From the NCBI GenBank assembly GCA_015063085.1, contig SUTD01000005.1, positions 1 through 64,000 on the forward strand: 64,000 nt of DNA, read 5' to 3'. This DNA comes from Methanocorpusculum parvum (lineage in GTDB: Archaea; Halobacteriota; Methanomicrobia; Methanomicrobiales; Methanocorpusculaceae). The number at the start of each line of letters is the position of its first letter. Within the stretch, counting starts at the first letter, position 1. Shown piece by piece: positions 7,976 to 16,635 of this stretch. The notes beneath the pieces are model-generated. The model was not told the DNA's origin and made no database searches. It worked only from the letters and a program-made list of their open reading frames with translations. The position numbers and the translations under genes are program-made.

Positions 7976-8803
7976 TTAGTAAAAGGAGAGATGCTCCTTG
8001 AGCTCGTCTAAAGAGTGAACCACAACGGAGTCCATCTCAAGCATAAGGTTCACGCATTCGTTTTTGCTGAAATGCCGAAAATCAGTTCGCAGAGCGATAA
8101 CACGCTTTCCGGATGCTGCAGCATATCCCATCTCCCATGCGGTACCGGAATCCGCGTCTGCTCCGTCAATTACGCCGACAACTATGTCTGCGGCCTTTAA
8201 GGCTTTTAAGTTTCCTTCGTAGATTGCCCGCTCGCGGTTTTCTCCTCTTGCTGTCTCGTCATCATCGAGTTCCTGCGGAAGGTGGACATGGAAGTGAAGC
8301 TCTTCTAAAATATCTGCTGCACGGCGGTTGAAACTGCGCTCAGCTTCAGAGAAGAGCGGAGCTGCAAAGTAGACATAATATTTTGCAAACTCCTTTACAT
8401 CAATCATGGGGTAGTCTGCAAACCGTTTGAGAAAAACTCCCGCACCGTCTGACTTTTCGTTTGTGTAGTATGTTTTGGTAACTCCGCAGGTAGGAGATGA
8501 GTTCACTCCCAAGATGAAAAGCGGAGCTTCCCCTCTCTCTTCGATACCTTTTCTGACCTCCTCTTCCAGGCGGTCAAGGAGCGCATGAAACTCCGGAACA
8601 TCCATCCTGTCCTTAAACGAGCCGGGAGCTCTTCCCTCTCCGAAGAAAATGGTTTCCGGACAGGGAAGCGGCATAATTTCTATTCCAGCCTCTGTGCACC
8701 GCTTGATACAGCGGGAAAATATCTCGATATCTTCTGCGGAAGTAATCCCTTCTGCCCGTAAGTTCGGGTGCAGAATACAGGGTGAGGCGAGGATGTAGGA
8801 CAT
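7976..8803 (-). CDS. TudS-like (DUF523) desulfidase fused to nucleoside 2-deoxyribosyltransferase
   Basis: A 275-residue two-domain protein. Residues 1-140 resemble the DUF523/TudS family: ASPCILHPNLRAEG, PLPCPE and SSPTCGVT give cysteines at 9, 48 and 106, matching the spacing of the three cysteines that hold the [4Fe-4S] cluster in thiouracil desulfidase. Residues about 142-275 resemble nucleoside 2-deoxyribosyltransferases: YVYFAAPLFSEAERSFNRR, then ADIVVGVIDGADADSGTAWEMGYA with the likely nucleophile Glu in AWEMG. Together they could remove sulfur from thiobases and exchange the base on deoxyribosides, a salvage or cleaning role. The frame extends upstream to 8869 but family homology starts at ATG 8803. 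It is divergent from tsr3. Confidence 0.7.
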   Translation of the reverse strand: MSYILASPCILHPNLRAEGITSAEDIEIFSRCIKRCTEAGIEIMPLPCPETIFFGEGRAPGSFKDRMDVPEFHALLDRLEEEVRKGIEERGEAPLFILGVNSSPTCGVTKTYYTNEKSDGAGVFLKRFADYPMIDVKEFAKYYVYFAAPLFSEAERSFNRRAADILEELHFHVHLPQELDDDETARGENRERAIYEGNLKALKAADIVVGVIDGADADSGTAWEMGYAAASGKRVIALRTDFRHFSKNECVNLMLEMDSVVVHSLDELKEHLSFY

Positions 8804-8882
8804 GTGTATTATGTTTGTTTCAGGCGGATAAATAAACGGGGTACATATCCTCATATCCTTGCACACCAAATATAATCCTCAG

Positions 8883-9380
8883 ATGTCCATCCCCTTAATC
8901 GCTTACCGCGACAACTCCTGCGATCCGAAAAAATGCACCATGAAAAAGCTCGAGCGCTTTGGAATGATGAGGATTGTAACACGCATTCCTCAGATTCCAA
9001 AGACCACTCTTCTGCTTGATCCGACAGCCGATGTTTTATCTCCCGCGGATAAAAAATGGGTTTCATCGATTACCGCGCTTGACTGTTCATGGGAAGTATT
9101 GGATACAGCAAATCTCGGGGCATGGAAAGGACGGCGTGCGCTTCCGTTTTTAGTTGCAGCAAATCCGGTGAACTTTGGAAAACCGTTCACCTTAACTTCT
9201 GTCGAGGCTATTGCAGCAACGCTTTTCATTTTAGGAGAAGAAGCACAGGCGGAAGCTGTACTTTCCAAATTCAACTGGGGACTGAACTTCTTAAAACTCA
9301 ACGCCGAACCGCTCTTGGAATATGCAGCTGCAAAGGACAGTGCTGAGGTTTTGAAGATTCAGTCTGAGTACCTGGAATAA
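8883..9380 (+). CDS. tsr3: Tsr3-type 16S rRNA aminocarboxypropyltransferase (DUF367)
   Basis: A 165-residue protein of the Tsr3/DUF367 family, which transfers the 3-amino-3-carboxypropyl group of S-adenosylmethionine to a modified uridine in small-subunit rRNA. Family signatures are DPKKCTMKKLERFG near the N-terminus, LDCSW in the middle, then RALPFLVAANPVNFGKP and LTSVEAIAATLFILG; the FNWGLNFLKLN tail is also typical. The frame is open from 8859, but ATG 8883 gives the normal MxIPLIAYRDNSCDPKKC beginning. Involved in ribosome maturation in the cytoplasm. Confidence 0.88.
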   Translation: MSIPLIAYRDNSCDPKKCTMKKLERFGMMRIVTRIPQIPKTTLLLDPTADVLSPADKKWVSSITALDCSWEVLDTANLGAWKGRRALPFLVAANPVNFGKPFTLTSVEAIAATLFILGEEAQAEAVLSKFNWGLNFLKLNAEPLLEYAAAKDSAEVLKIQSEYLE

Positions 9381-9426
9381 CTCAATCAAGACCTTTATCT
9401 CTTTTTAGCACTGACATGTAATTACC

Positions 9427-9888
9427 ATGGCAGAGGCTCTCATTTTTATCGGATGCCCGCAGATCCCCGTGCAGGCGCCCCTCGTGCTCTATATCGCTGA
9501 TTTCCTAAAGGATGCAGGGGTAACACCGGTTGTTGCGGCAAATCCGTCCGCAAAACAGCTTGTGAGAACCAGTGATCCAAAGGGACATTATGTTTCAGAG
9601 TTCCGCGATCTGGAGCGTACTGTAAATGACCTTGCCGAAGGGAAGGTCTCCTACCCTCTGATAATTTCATTAATACATAATGATGCAGGTCTTGCATTTA
9701 CCGCGACCGCTGCTGCTGTATCTCCTGCATCACAGATGATTTCCGTATTCTTCGGAGAACATGCATATGACTTAAGCGAGGAGGCTGAGTATGAGGGCGA
9801 GAAAATCGCAGCACCGATTACTCACAATGCCAGACCAATTCTCGCAAACCTGGATGAGGTGCTCGAATGGGCTGTCTTGAAAATTTAA
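9427..9888 (+). CDS. DUF1890 methanogen-specific protein
   Basis: A 153-residue soluble protein recognised as DUF1890, found essentially in methanogens. It starts MAEALIFIGCPQIPVQAP and has alternating hydrophobic strands suggesting a small Rossmann-like fold; no catalytic motif is assigned. Its end overlaps DUF1894 by 22 bases. The pair is kept together in methanogens, which suggests a shared, still unknown role. Confidence 0.75.
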   Translation: MAEALIFIGCPQIPVQAPLVLYIADFLKDAGVTPVVAANPSAKQLVRTSDPKGHYVSEFRDLERTVNDLAEGKVSYPLIISLIHNDAGLAFTATAAAVSPASQMISVFFGEHAYDLSEEAEYEGEKIAAPITHNARPILANLDEVLEWAVLKI

Positions 9889-10151
9889 ATTACGAAATTC
9901 TGGCTAAAAACTGCAGTTTCAAAGAAACCCGCGATATTGTAAAGCAGATGTGCAAAGAGCGCTACGAGATTCCGCCCGGATTTAAAATCATCGAAAAAGC
10001 GGTTATTGGAATTCCGCCGATTCATGTTGGAATCCGCGATGAGAAGTTGGTCTGCACATACACAAAACCGTGTCACGGCACTTTTGTGATTCTGGTGGAT
10101 TCGCCGGAAGACATTGAACTGGTCAGAAAGAACGGAAAGCCGGTAAAATGA
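9867..10151 (+). CDS. DUF1894 methanogen-specific protein
   Basis: A 94-residue protein recognised as DUF1894, usually next to DUF1890. It contains four cysteines (MGCLEN, KNCSF, QMCKE, LVCTY plus KPCHG near the end), so metal or cluster binding is conceivable but unproven. It overlaps DUF1890 upstream by 22 bases and mntP downstream by four bases, making a translationally coupled trio. Confidence 0.72.
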   Translation: MGCLENLNYEILAKNCSFKETRDIVKQMCKERYEIPPGFKIIEKAVIGIPPIHVGIRDEKLVCTYTKPCHGTFVILVDSPEDIELVRKNGKPVK

Positions 10152-10705
10152 TTCCGGCACTTTTTTCAACTTTTGCAATAGCTGTCGGTCTTGCTATGGA
10201 TGCCTTTTCCGTCTCTCTTGCCGGAGGGGCGTCTCTTAAAAAAGACATCGCAAAAACAGCTCTCCTCACAGCACTGATGTTTGGATTTTTCCAGTTTGCG
10301 ATGCCTGTTATCGGCTGGATTGTCGGAGCGCCCGTCTCTTCGATTATCAATCCGTACGGGTACTGGATTGTTGTAGCTCTCTTCTTCTTCATCGGGGGCA
10401 AGATGATTTACGATGCAGTAAAAGGTGATGAGGAAGGAGTTTCATTAATCGGATTCAAGGTCTTAACACTTCTTGCAGTGGCCACAAGTATCGATGCACT
10501 TGCGGTCGGCATCAGTTACGGTCTCATCGGCGAGGCAATTCTTCTGCCGTCAGTTATAATCGGAGTTGTCGCTTTTGCATTTTCTTTTGCCGGCGTTCTT
10601 GCCGGACACAAATTAAGCGGTGTCTTAGGCTCAAAGATGGAAATCTTCGGAGGTATTATCCTCATTATGATTGGATTAAAATTCCTTGTAGAGATTTTTC
10701 TCTAA
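10148..10705 (+). CDS. mntP: MntP-family manganese efflux pump (DUF204)
   Basis: A 185-residue membrane protein with six predicted helices in two repeats. Each repeat carries the family acidic signature in the membrane: GLAMDAFSVSLAGG near residues 13-26 and ATSIDALAVGISYG near 113-126. These fit MntP, which exports Mn2+. It is coupled by a four-base overlap to DUF1894. No Mn riboswitch is visible upstream because the gene begins inside the preceding one. Confidence 0.87.
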   Translation: MIPALFSTFAIAVGLAMDAFSVSLAGGASLKKDIAKTALLTALMFGFFQFAMPVIGWIVGAPVSSIINPYGYWIVVALFFFIGGKMIYDAVKGDEEGVSLIGFKVLTLLAVATSIDALAVGISYGLIGEAILLPSVIIGVVAFAFSFAGVLAGHKLSGVLGSKMEIFGGIILIMIGLKFLVEIFL

Positions 10706-10818
10706 TACTTTTTGTCTGAGATTCTCAGATTTTCTATTTTGCTTTGGATAAATTTCGCAGATGAAATTATGTCTGTTTGCTTGTGATGATGAAAATGATT
10801 AGCTGTAAAAAAAAAGAA

Positions 10819-12045
10819 TTAGAGTTTGAACTCTTTTCCTTCCGCCTTCATATCGTGGATTTCGGCGGCTGCAGTGAAGAGAGCGTCGGTAGAGGAGTTC
10901 AGACCGGTCTCACAGGAGTCCTGAATGACACCGATAACGAATCCGATTGCGACAACCTGCAGAGCAATGTCGGACGGAATGCCGAAGAGAGAGCATGCCA
11001 TCGGGATAAGGAGAAGAGAACCGCCTGCAACACCGGATGCTCCGCATGCTCCAAGGGCTGCGACGAAACTTAAGAGAATCTTCATCAGAAGCGGGACTTC
11101 GATTCCAAGAGTGTTGACACAGGCTAAGGTCATCACGGTGATGGTGATTGCTGCTCCTGCCATGTTGATGGTTGCACCAAGCGGGATGGAGGTAGAGTAG
11201 GTCTTCTCGTTTAATCCGAGGTTCTTACAGAGTTCCATGTTGACCGGAATGTTTGCAGCAGAGCTTCTGGTGAAGAATGCAGTAACAAAGGATTCCTTTA
11301 AACACTTGAAGACAAGCGGGTACGGGTTCTGACGAATCTGGGTGTAGACCATAATCGGGTTCATAACCAGAGCCACAAAAGCCATACATGCAACAAGGAT
11401 TAAGACAAGCAGACCGTAGTCGATGAAAATCTCCAGACCGTTCTGGGAGACTGCAGTGAAGACAAGACCTAAGACACCAAACGGTGCAAGGGAGATGACC
11501 CATCTGATAACTAAGGAGACTGCATCGGAGAGTTCGCCAAGGAAGCTCTTTGTGCTGTCAGAAGAGCGTCTAAGGGCAATACCAAAGACGATACCCCAGA
11601 CAAGGATTCCAAGGAAGTTACCGTTGACAACAGCACCGAGCGGGTTGGTGATAATCTTTGCGAGCATGCCTCCGAGAACATCGAAGATGCTGGTCTTGAC
11701 ATCGTAACCGCTTACTGCCTCGATTCCCTCAAGCGGGAGAGTCGGGCTGAAGACAGTACAGAGGAGAACCGCACAGACTGCTGCTGCAAAAGTTCCGATT
11801 AAATACAGTACAACAATACGTCCCATCGTCTTACCTCCGCCGGTAACGGTTCGGGCAAGAGAGGTGGTGACCAGAACAAAAATAAGAACTGGTGCGATAG
11901 CCATTAAGGCATTTACGAACAGCGTGCCTAAGGTACCAATAATTGTGACCTGCGGGATTATCAGTGCTAAAATAATACCGATAACCATACCGCAGAGGAT
12001 ACGTTTGATTAAGCTGATGCTGTTCCATTTCTGAATCAGATTCAT
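10819..12045 (-). CDS. sstT: Serine/threonine:sodium symporter SstT
   Basis: A 408-residue dicarboxylate/amino acid:cation symporter family protein with about nine membrane segments and two re-entrant loops. The hairpin motif FFTRSSAANIPVNMELC and the late VIQDSCETGLNSSTDALFTA are characteristic of SstT and contain the serine-rich and substrate-binding segments. It would import serine and threonine with Na+, fitting a sodium-cycling methanogen. It stands alone and is divergent from dph2; an AAGGA precedes the ATG. Confidence 0.88.
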   Translation of the reverse strand: MNLIQKWNSISLIKRILCGMVIGIILALIIPQVTIIGTLGTLFVNALMAIAPVLIFVLVTTSLARTVTGGGKTMGRIVVLYLIGTFAAAVCAVLLCTVFSPTLPLEGIEAVSGYDVKTSIFDVLGGMLAKIITNPLGAVVNGNFLGILVWGIVFGIALRRSSDSTKSFLGELSDAVSLVIRWVISLAPFGVLGLVFTAVSQNGLEIFIDYGLLVLILVACMAFVALVMNPIMVYTQIRQNPYPLVFKCLKESFVTAFFTRSSAANIPVNMELCKNLGLNEKTYSTSIPLGATINMAGAAITITVMTLACVNTLGIEVPLLMKILLSFVAALGACGASGVAGGSLLLIPMACSLFGIPSDIALQVVAIGFVIGVIQDSCETGLNSSTDALFTAAAEIHDMKAEGKEFKL

Positions 12046-12215
12046 GAAAAATCCTTATTATATCAGAGTCAAAGCACCATAAAGGTTTTGAAGTTCTGTA
12101 TTATTCCGCTCAAAAAATCAGATACCAAACATAACGAAATGCCGTTTCGGCATACTGCACACACATCCTCCTCTCCCAAGAAATTATCCCCTCACAAAAC
12201 CAACAACATACCACT

Positions 12216-13160
12216 TTGATTCCTGCAGACGAAATCTTATCCGAACTCACCTCCCGCGGAGTAAAAAAAGCCGCAATCCAGCTCCCCGAAGGACTGAAAC
12301 GGCATGCCCCTGAGTTATGCTCTCTCCTCTCCAAAAACGGCATTGAGGTCATCATCTCAGGTGATCCGTGCTGGGGTGCATGCGATTTGGCACTTGATGC
12401 CGCAGAAGATGCTGATGTTCTCGTACACGTGGGGCATACTCCTGTATCTCCTGAGGAAAATGTCATCTACATCCCATTCCGTCAGGACATCGACCTTGCA
12501 ATTCTCAAAGCCGCAGAGGAACTGAAGCGCTTTGAAACAGTCTCAGTTACAACAACCATTCAGCATGCTCACCAGACCGAAGAGATGGCAGAAGCTCTCC
12601 GCGCTCTTGGAGTAAACGCAGTTGTTGGAAGCGGATACGAGCGAACCCCGATGCCGGGACAGGTTCTTGGATGCACCTATGCTGCTGCCCGCAACGCAGA
12701 AGCAGATGCAAATCTCTTTGTTGGAACCGGAGTTTTCCATGCCATCGGAGTCTCGCTTGCGACCGGCAAACCAACTTTTGCTCTCGACCCGTATGCAGAC
12801 GGAATCCTGCAGGAAGTTTCAGCTGACCGTCTGCTTAGAAAGCGTTTCATCCAGATTGAAAAAGCAAAGCAGGCGAAAAACTTTGGAATCCTCCTATCCT
12901 CAAAGTCAGGACAGAAAAGAACAGAACTCGCACACCGTCTCGCATCCCTTCATGAAAATGCTGTTGTCATCCTCATTCGTGAAATTTCCGAGATGCAGCT
13001 TCGAAACCTTGGATTCGATGCATATGTAAACACAGCCTGTCCGCGTCTTGCATTGGATGACCAGAGCAGATTCCCTGTCCCTCTTCTCTCTCCTGCCGAG
13101 TTCGAAATTGCTCTTGGTCTTCGCGAATGGGAAGAGTATGAGATTGATGAGATAGTATGA
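12216..13160 (+). CDS. dph2: Diphthamide synthase Dph2 (radical-SAM type, non-canonical)
   Basis: A 314-residue enzyme for the first step of diphthamide formation on elongation factor 2. It transfers the 3-amino-3-carboxypropyl group from SAM through a [4Fe-4S] cluster. The three cluster cysteines, one per domain, are visible in GDPCWGACD (about residue 50), QVLGCTYAAA (about 150) and NTACPRLALDD (about 270). No ATG lies at the start; TTG at 12216 opens the frame just before the conserved IQLPEGLK region. Its stop overlaps the following methyltransferase by four bases. Confidence 0.88.
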   Translation: MIPADEILSELTSRGVKKAAIQLPEGLKRHAPELCSLLSKNGIEVIISGDPCWGACDLALDAAEDADVLVHVGHTPVSPEENVIYIPFRQDIDLAILKAAEELKRFETVSVTTTIQHAHQTEEMAEALRALGVNAVVGSGYERTPMPGQVLGCTYAAARNAEADANLFVGTGVFHAIGVSLATGKPTFALDPYADGILQEVSADRLLRKRFIQIEKAKQAKNFGILLSSKSGQKRTELAHRLASLHENAVVILIREISEMQLRNLGFDAYVNTACPRLALDDQSRFPVPLLSPAEFEIALGLREWEEYEIDEIV

Positions 13161-13762
13161 AGCTCAAAAATCTGGAAATTCATCTGCAGAAGGTACAGGG
13201 ATTCAAAAATCCGGTCGCAGGGCTTGAGCAGTACATGACGCCTGCTCCGCTTGCTGCACGCTTCCTTTTCGATGCATTCCTGCACGGAGATCTCGAAGAC
13301 CTGTCTGTACTCGATCTCGGATGCGGGACTGGCATGCTTTCTGTAGGCGCGGCACTTCTCGGTGCTGATGTTACCGGCATCGATGCGGATGCAGATGCCC
13401 TGCAGACCGCAGAAGCGAATGCAAAATCCGGGAAACTCGATATCATCTTCCGGCGGGAAGTAATCAGACCAGAGACAGCAGAAGCCGATTCCTATGATAC
13501 AGTTATCATGAATCCTCCCTTTGGAGCGCAGAATGAACATGCCGACCGGCCGTTTATCGAAGCTGCTCTTATCTCTGCTCCTGTTGTCTGGGGAATCTTC
13601 AATAAGGGAAGCATCCCATTTATTACCGCATATACAAAGGACCGCGCGGAAATCACGGACAAAGTTGCCGCAAAGTTATCGATTCCGCGTCAGTTCTTCT
13701 TCCACACCAAAGACATAATGGAAATTCCCGTTGAAATTGTGAGGCTTGAAAGATATGGCTAA
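13157..13762 (+). CDS. METTL5-like N6-adenine RNA methyltransferase
   Basis: A 201-residue class I SAM methyltransferase. Motif I is LDLGCGTGMLSVG (about residues 52-64) and the acidic motif is GIDADADAL. The catalytic NPPFG motif (about 119-123) belongs to amino-methyltransferases acting on adenine. The beginning, KNLEIHLQKVQGFKNP followed by LEQYMTP, is typical of the archaeal/eukaryotic METTL5 group, which modifies small-subunit rRNA. It sits between dph2 (four-base overlap) and an MFS gene (8-base overlap), so it is part of one transcription unit. Confidence 0.8.
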   Translation: MKLKNLEIHLQKVQGFKNPVAGLEQYMTPAPLAARFLFDAFLHGDLEDLSVLDLGCGTGMLSVGAALLGADVTGIDADADALQTAEANAKSGKLDIIFRREVIRPETAEADSYDTVIMNPPFGAQNEHADRPFIEAALISAPVVWGIFNKGSIPFITAYTKDRAEITDKVAAKLSIPRQFFFHTKDIMEIPVEIVRLERYG

Positions 13763-14930
13763 ACCGGGTTTGAGAATCGCAGGACTTGCCGCAGGACACG
13801 GAGCGGTTGACTTTTACGTTCCGATAATTCCGGCACTTCTGCCGTCGTTAATTCCGCTCTTTGCAGAGCAGGGTATCACCTCGTATGCAATGACCGGGCT
13901 GCTGTTTACCACAGTTACTGTCATGATGGTTATCTTCCAGCCGCTGACCGGATGGCTGATTGATAAAAACAAGTGGACACCTTCGACTTCGCTATGTATT
14001 ATTTTAACAGCGGCTGCTGTCGCGGCATTTGGAGTTACGCAGAACTACTGGCTGCTTTTGCTCTTTGCAGTAATTATCGGGGCTGGAAACTCCATGTATC
14101 ATCCGAATGCCTACCGCCAGATTCACCAGTTCACCACCAAAGACAATCGCGGACTGTTCATGTCTTTAATGTCTGTCGGAGGGACCTTCGGCTATGGCGC
14201 AGCCCCTCTGGCAACCGGTTTTCTCTATGCATGGGGAGGATTTCCGGCGCTTGTCTGTCTCTTAATTCCCGGACTGGCTGTTGCAGCCATTCTCTTAAAA
14301 CTCCCGCAGCATCCGCTCAAAGAAACCGAAGCTGAGGCTGCCGAGGCTGCTGTCACAAAACCGAACTACAAAGGCGCTGCCCTTATGCTTGGCATCAGCT
14401 CCATGCGCTCATGGGTGTTCTACGGATTTTTGGCATTCGGTGTTGAGTACTTATCAGTATATGCACATGTCGAGTATGTTTTGGCAACGGCTGTTATCAG
14501 CGGAATGATTTTTGCCGGCATGTTTGGAACACTTCTAATTGGCCCTCTCTCGGATAAAGTTGGAAGAAAAGAGGTCATGTTTATCTCATACATTGGAGGC
14601 GCTTTAGGCTATGCAGGAATCTTTGTCTTCTCAGGGATTGCTTCTGTCATCTCTCTTGTTATTGCCGGATTCTTCTTAATGGCGACCGCATCCGTGGAGA
14701 TTGCGACCGTTCAGGAACTTATGCCCGGAAGTGTCGGTCTTGCATCAGGAATTGTTATCGGCATTCCGCAGGGCGTGTCTGCTCTTTCGATGGTATTAAT
14801 CGGAGTTATGGCAGACTTTTTCGGCATGCCGTTTGCTCTTTCAACGCAGGTTCTGCTGATGGTTCTCGCGATAATTGCCTGCGCGGCGCTTCCTTATCCG
14901 CTGAAAACCCTGAAACGGCGGACGGCATAA
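13755..14930 (+). CDS. MFS transporter, fosmidomycin-resistance (Fsr)-like
   Basis: A 391-residue transporter with about twelve membrane helices. The N-terminal GHGAVDFYVPIIPALLPSL and the GNSMYHPNAYRQI segment resemble the Fsr-like branch of the major facilitator superfamily. LIGPLSDKVGRKEVM after helix 8 is the conserved MFS loop. Substrate is unknown. The frame is open from TTG 13746, but ATG 13755 is spaced 10 bases from GAGG and gives the better start. A T-rich run follows the stop. Confidence 0.75.
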   Translation: MAKPGLRIAGLAAGHGAVDFYVPIIPALLPSLIPLFAEQGITSYAMTGLLFTTVTVMMVIFQPLTGWLIDKNKWTPSTSLCIILTAAAVAAFGVTQNYWLLLLFAVIIGAGNSMYHPNAYRQIHQFTTKDNRGLFMSLMSVGGTFGYGAAPLATGFLYAWGGFPALVCLLIPGLAVAAILLKLPQHPLKETEAEAAEAAVTKPNYKGAALMLGISSMRSWVFYGFLAFGVEYLSVYAHVEYVLATAVISGMIFAGMFGTLLIGPLSDKVGRKEVMFISYIGGALGYAGIFVFSGIASVISLVIAGFFLMATASVEIATVQELMPGSVGLASGIVIGIPQGVSALSMVLIGVMADFFGMPFALSTQVLLMVLAIIACAALPYPLKTLKRRTA

Positions 14931-14982
14931 CCTCTCCTGTTTTTTTCCCATTCACTTCCTTTATCTTTTCTCACCGCAAATA

Positions 14983-15004
14983 GTTACACAAACAGTGGTG
15001 TAAC
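14983..15004 (+). promoter_or_regulatory. Inverted repeat overlapping the tfrA ribosome binding site
   Basis: GTTACAC-N8-GTGTAAC is a perfect 7-bp inverted repeat ending two bases before the tfrA ATG. The only Shine-Dalgarno-like bases (GGTG, about 14997-15000) lie inside its right arm. It could be an operator or an RNA hairpin that hides the ribosome site. Confidence 0.4.
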
Positions 15005-15006
15005 AG

Positions 15007-16635
15007 ATGGGATGGGAAAACAGATCTGACTGTCATGTGCTGGTAATTGGTTCCGGCGGTGCCGGAATCCGTGCCGCGGTAGAAGCGGAAAAGTACGGAA
15101 CGGTCTCTATTATTTCCAAAACAATTACCGGAAAAGGCGGCTGTACGGTGATGGCGGAAGGCGGATACAACGCTGTCTTAGCAGAAGAGGACGCTGTCTC
15201 CGTACACTACGAAGATACCGTAAAAGGCGGAGCATACTTAAACGATACAGAGCTTGTTGAGGCATTGGTCTCAGATGCTCCGTCCAGAATCCGCGATCTC
15301 TTCAACTGGGGCGCGGTTTTTGACCTGACCGAAGACAACACCATAGCCCAGCGTCCCTTTGGAGGACAGCGTTTCCCGCGGACCTGTTATGCGGGGGATC
15401 ACACCGGCCATGAAATGGTCATGACGCTCTTAGAACGCCTCCGCGGTTCCGGCGTTGAAATCCATGACGAAACAACTGTTCTGGAACTCTTAAAAGACGG
15501 AGACCGCGTAATCGGCGCGGTAACTGCGGATCGAAACGGGGAGCTTGGCGTAATCACTGCTGACGCCGTCATCCTTGCGACCGGAGGTGCTGGCCAGCTC
15601 TATGATGTAACAACCAATTCGACAGCAGGAACCGGAGACGGCTATGCCCTGGGATTTCGTGCCGGTGCAAAGCTTATCGATATGGAACAGGTACAGTTCC
15701 ACCCGACCGGCGCTGTCTATCCGGCAGATTCCCGCGGCCGCTTAATCACGGAAGCTGTCCGCGGCGAGGGCGGCATTCTCAAAAACGCGGCAGGCGAGCG
15801 CTTCATGGAAAAATATGATCCCGCACGCATGGAGCTTTCCACCCGTGACGTGGTTGCCCGGGGAATTGCGACAGAAATTCTGGAAGGCCGTGGCACCCCT
15901 TCCGGCGGCGTGTACTTAGACGTCACGCACCTCCCGCCCGAACAGATTGAAAAGCGCCTTCCAGTCATGCTTTCCCAGTTCCTTCAGTTCGGCGTTGATA
16001 TCCGCACCGAGCCGATGCAGGTAGCGCCTACCGCACACCACTTCATGGGCGGCCTTGCCATCACTAAAGATGCACAGACCACCGTCCCGCACCTTTTTGC
16101 CGCAGGAGAAGTCACTGGCGGCGTCCACGGTGCAAACCGTCTCGGCGGAAATGCCCTCGCCGACACACAGGTCTTCGGACGCCGTGCCGGAATTTCTGCC
16201 GGAAAATGCGGACGGTTCGCAAAATCGGCTGATGCTGCAGTCTTATCGGCGATTGAGGACAAAATCTCCCGCCTCTATGAAGGAGATACTTCTGTCTCAT
16301 CCGTTAGGAAGAACCTCAAAACCCTCATGTGGAACAATGTCGGCATCTACCGAAACGAGCTCGATTTAAAAGTCGCCGAGCGTGAAATTGGAAAACTGCG
16401 GGAAAAGCGCCTCAAAATCTCCTCCCCGCAGGAGATTGCCGGAGCATTCATCACTGAAAATATGCTCTGCACCGCAGGTCTTGTCGTCTCCGGAGCACTG
16501 CTTCGCCGCGAATCCCGCGGAGCGCACACCAGAACCGATATCAAACAGAAGTGGACTGCGGAAAACTCCCCGTTCGGGCACACCTGGTTTGTCGGGCAGA
16601 AGGCAGGAATCGACATTGTGGAGACGAACTTATGA
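15007..16635 (+). CDS. tfrA: Thiol:fumarate reductase subunit A (CoM/CoB fumarate reductase flavoprotein)
   Basis: A 542-residue FAD protein. It reduces fumarate to succinate using electrons from coenzyme M and coenzyme B thiols passed through TfrB. This feeds the reductive arm of biosynthetic metabolism in methanogens. Visible features: VIGSGGAGIRAAVEAEKYG dinucleotide fold at residues 10-28, VQFHPTG substrate/FAD motif near 236, TEAVRGEGGIL near 249, and the HHFMGG and GGVHGANRLGGNAL segments (about 345-385). No membrane anchor is present, consistent with a soluble enzyme. Its stop overlaps the tfrB start (ATGA). Confidence 0.9.
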   Translation: MGWENRSDCHVLVIGSGGAGIRAAVEAEKYGTVSIISKTITGKGGCTVMAEGGYNAVLAEEDAVSVHYEDTVKGGAYLNDTELVEALVSDAPSRIRDLFNWGAVFDLTEDNTIAQRPFGGQRFPRTCYAGDHTGHEMVMTLLERLRGSGVEIHDETTVLELLKDGDRVIGAVTADRNGELGVITADAVILATGGAGQLYDVTTNSTAGTGDGYALGFRAGAKLIDMEQVQFHPTGAVYPADSRGRLITEAVRGEGGILKNAAGERFMEKYDPARMELSTRDVVARGIATEILEGRGTPSGGVYLDVTHLPPEQIEKRLPVMLSQFLQFGVDIRTEPMQVAPTAHHFMGGLAITKDAQTTVPHLFAAGEVTGGVHGANRLGGNALADTQVFGRRAGISAGKCGRFAKSADAAVLSAIEDKISRLYEGDTSVSSVRKNLKTLMWNNVGIYRNELDLKVAEREIGKLREKRLKISSPQEIAGAFITENMLCTAGLVVSGALLRRESRGAHTRTDIKQKWTAENSPFGHTWFVGQKAGIDIVETNL

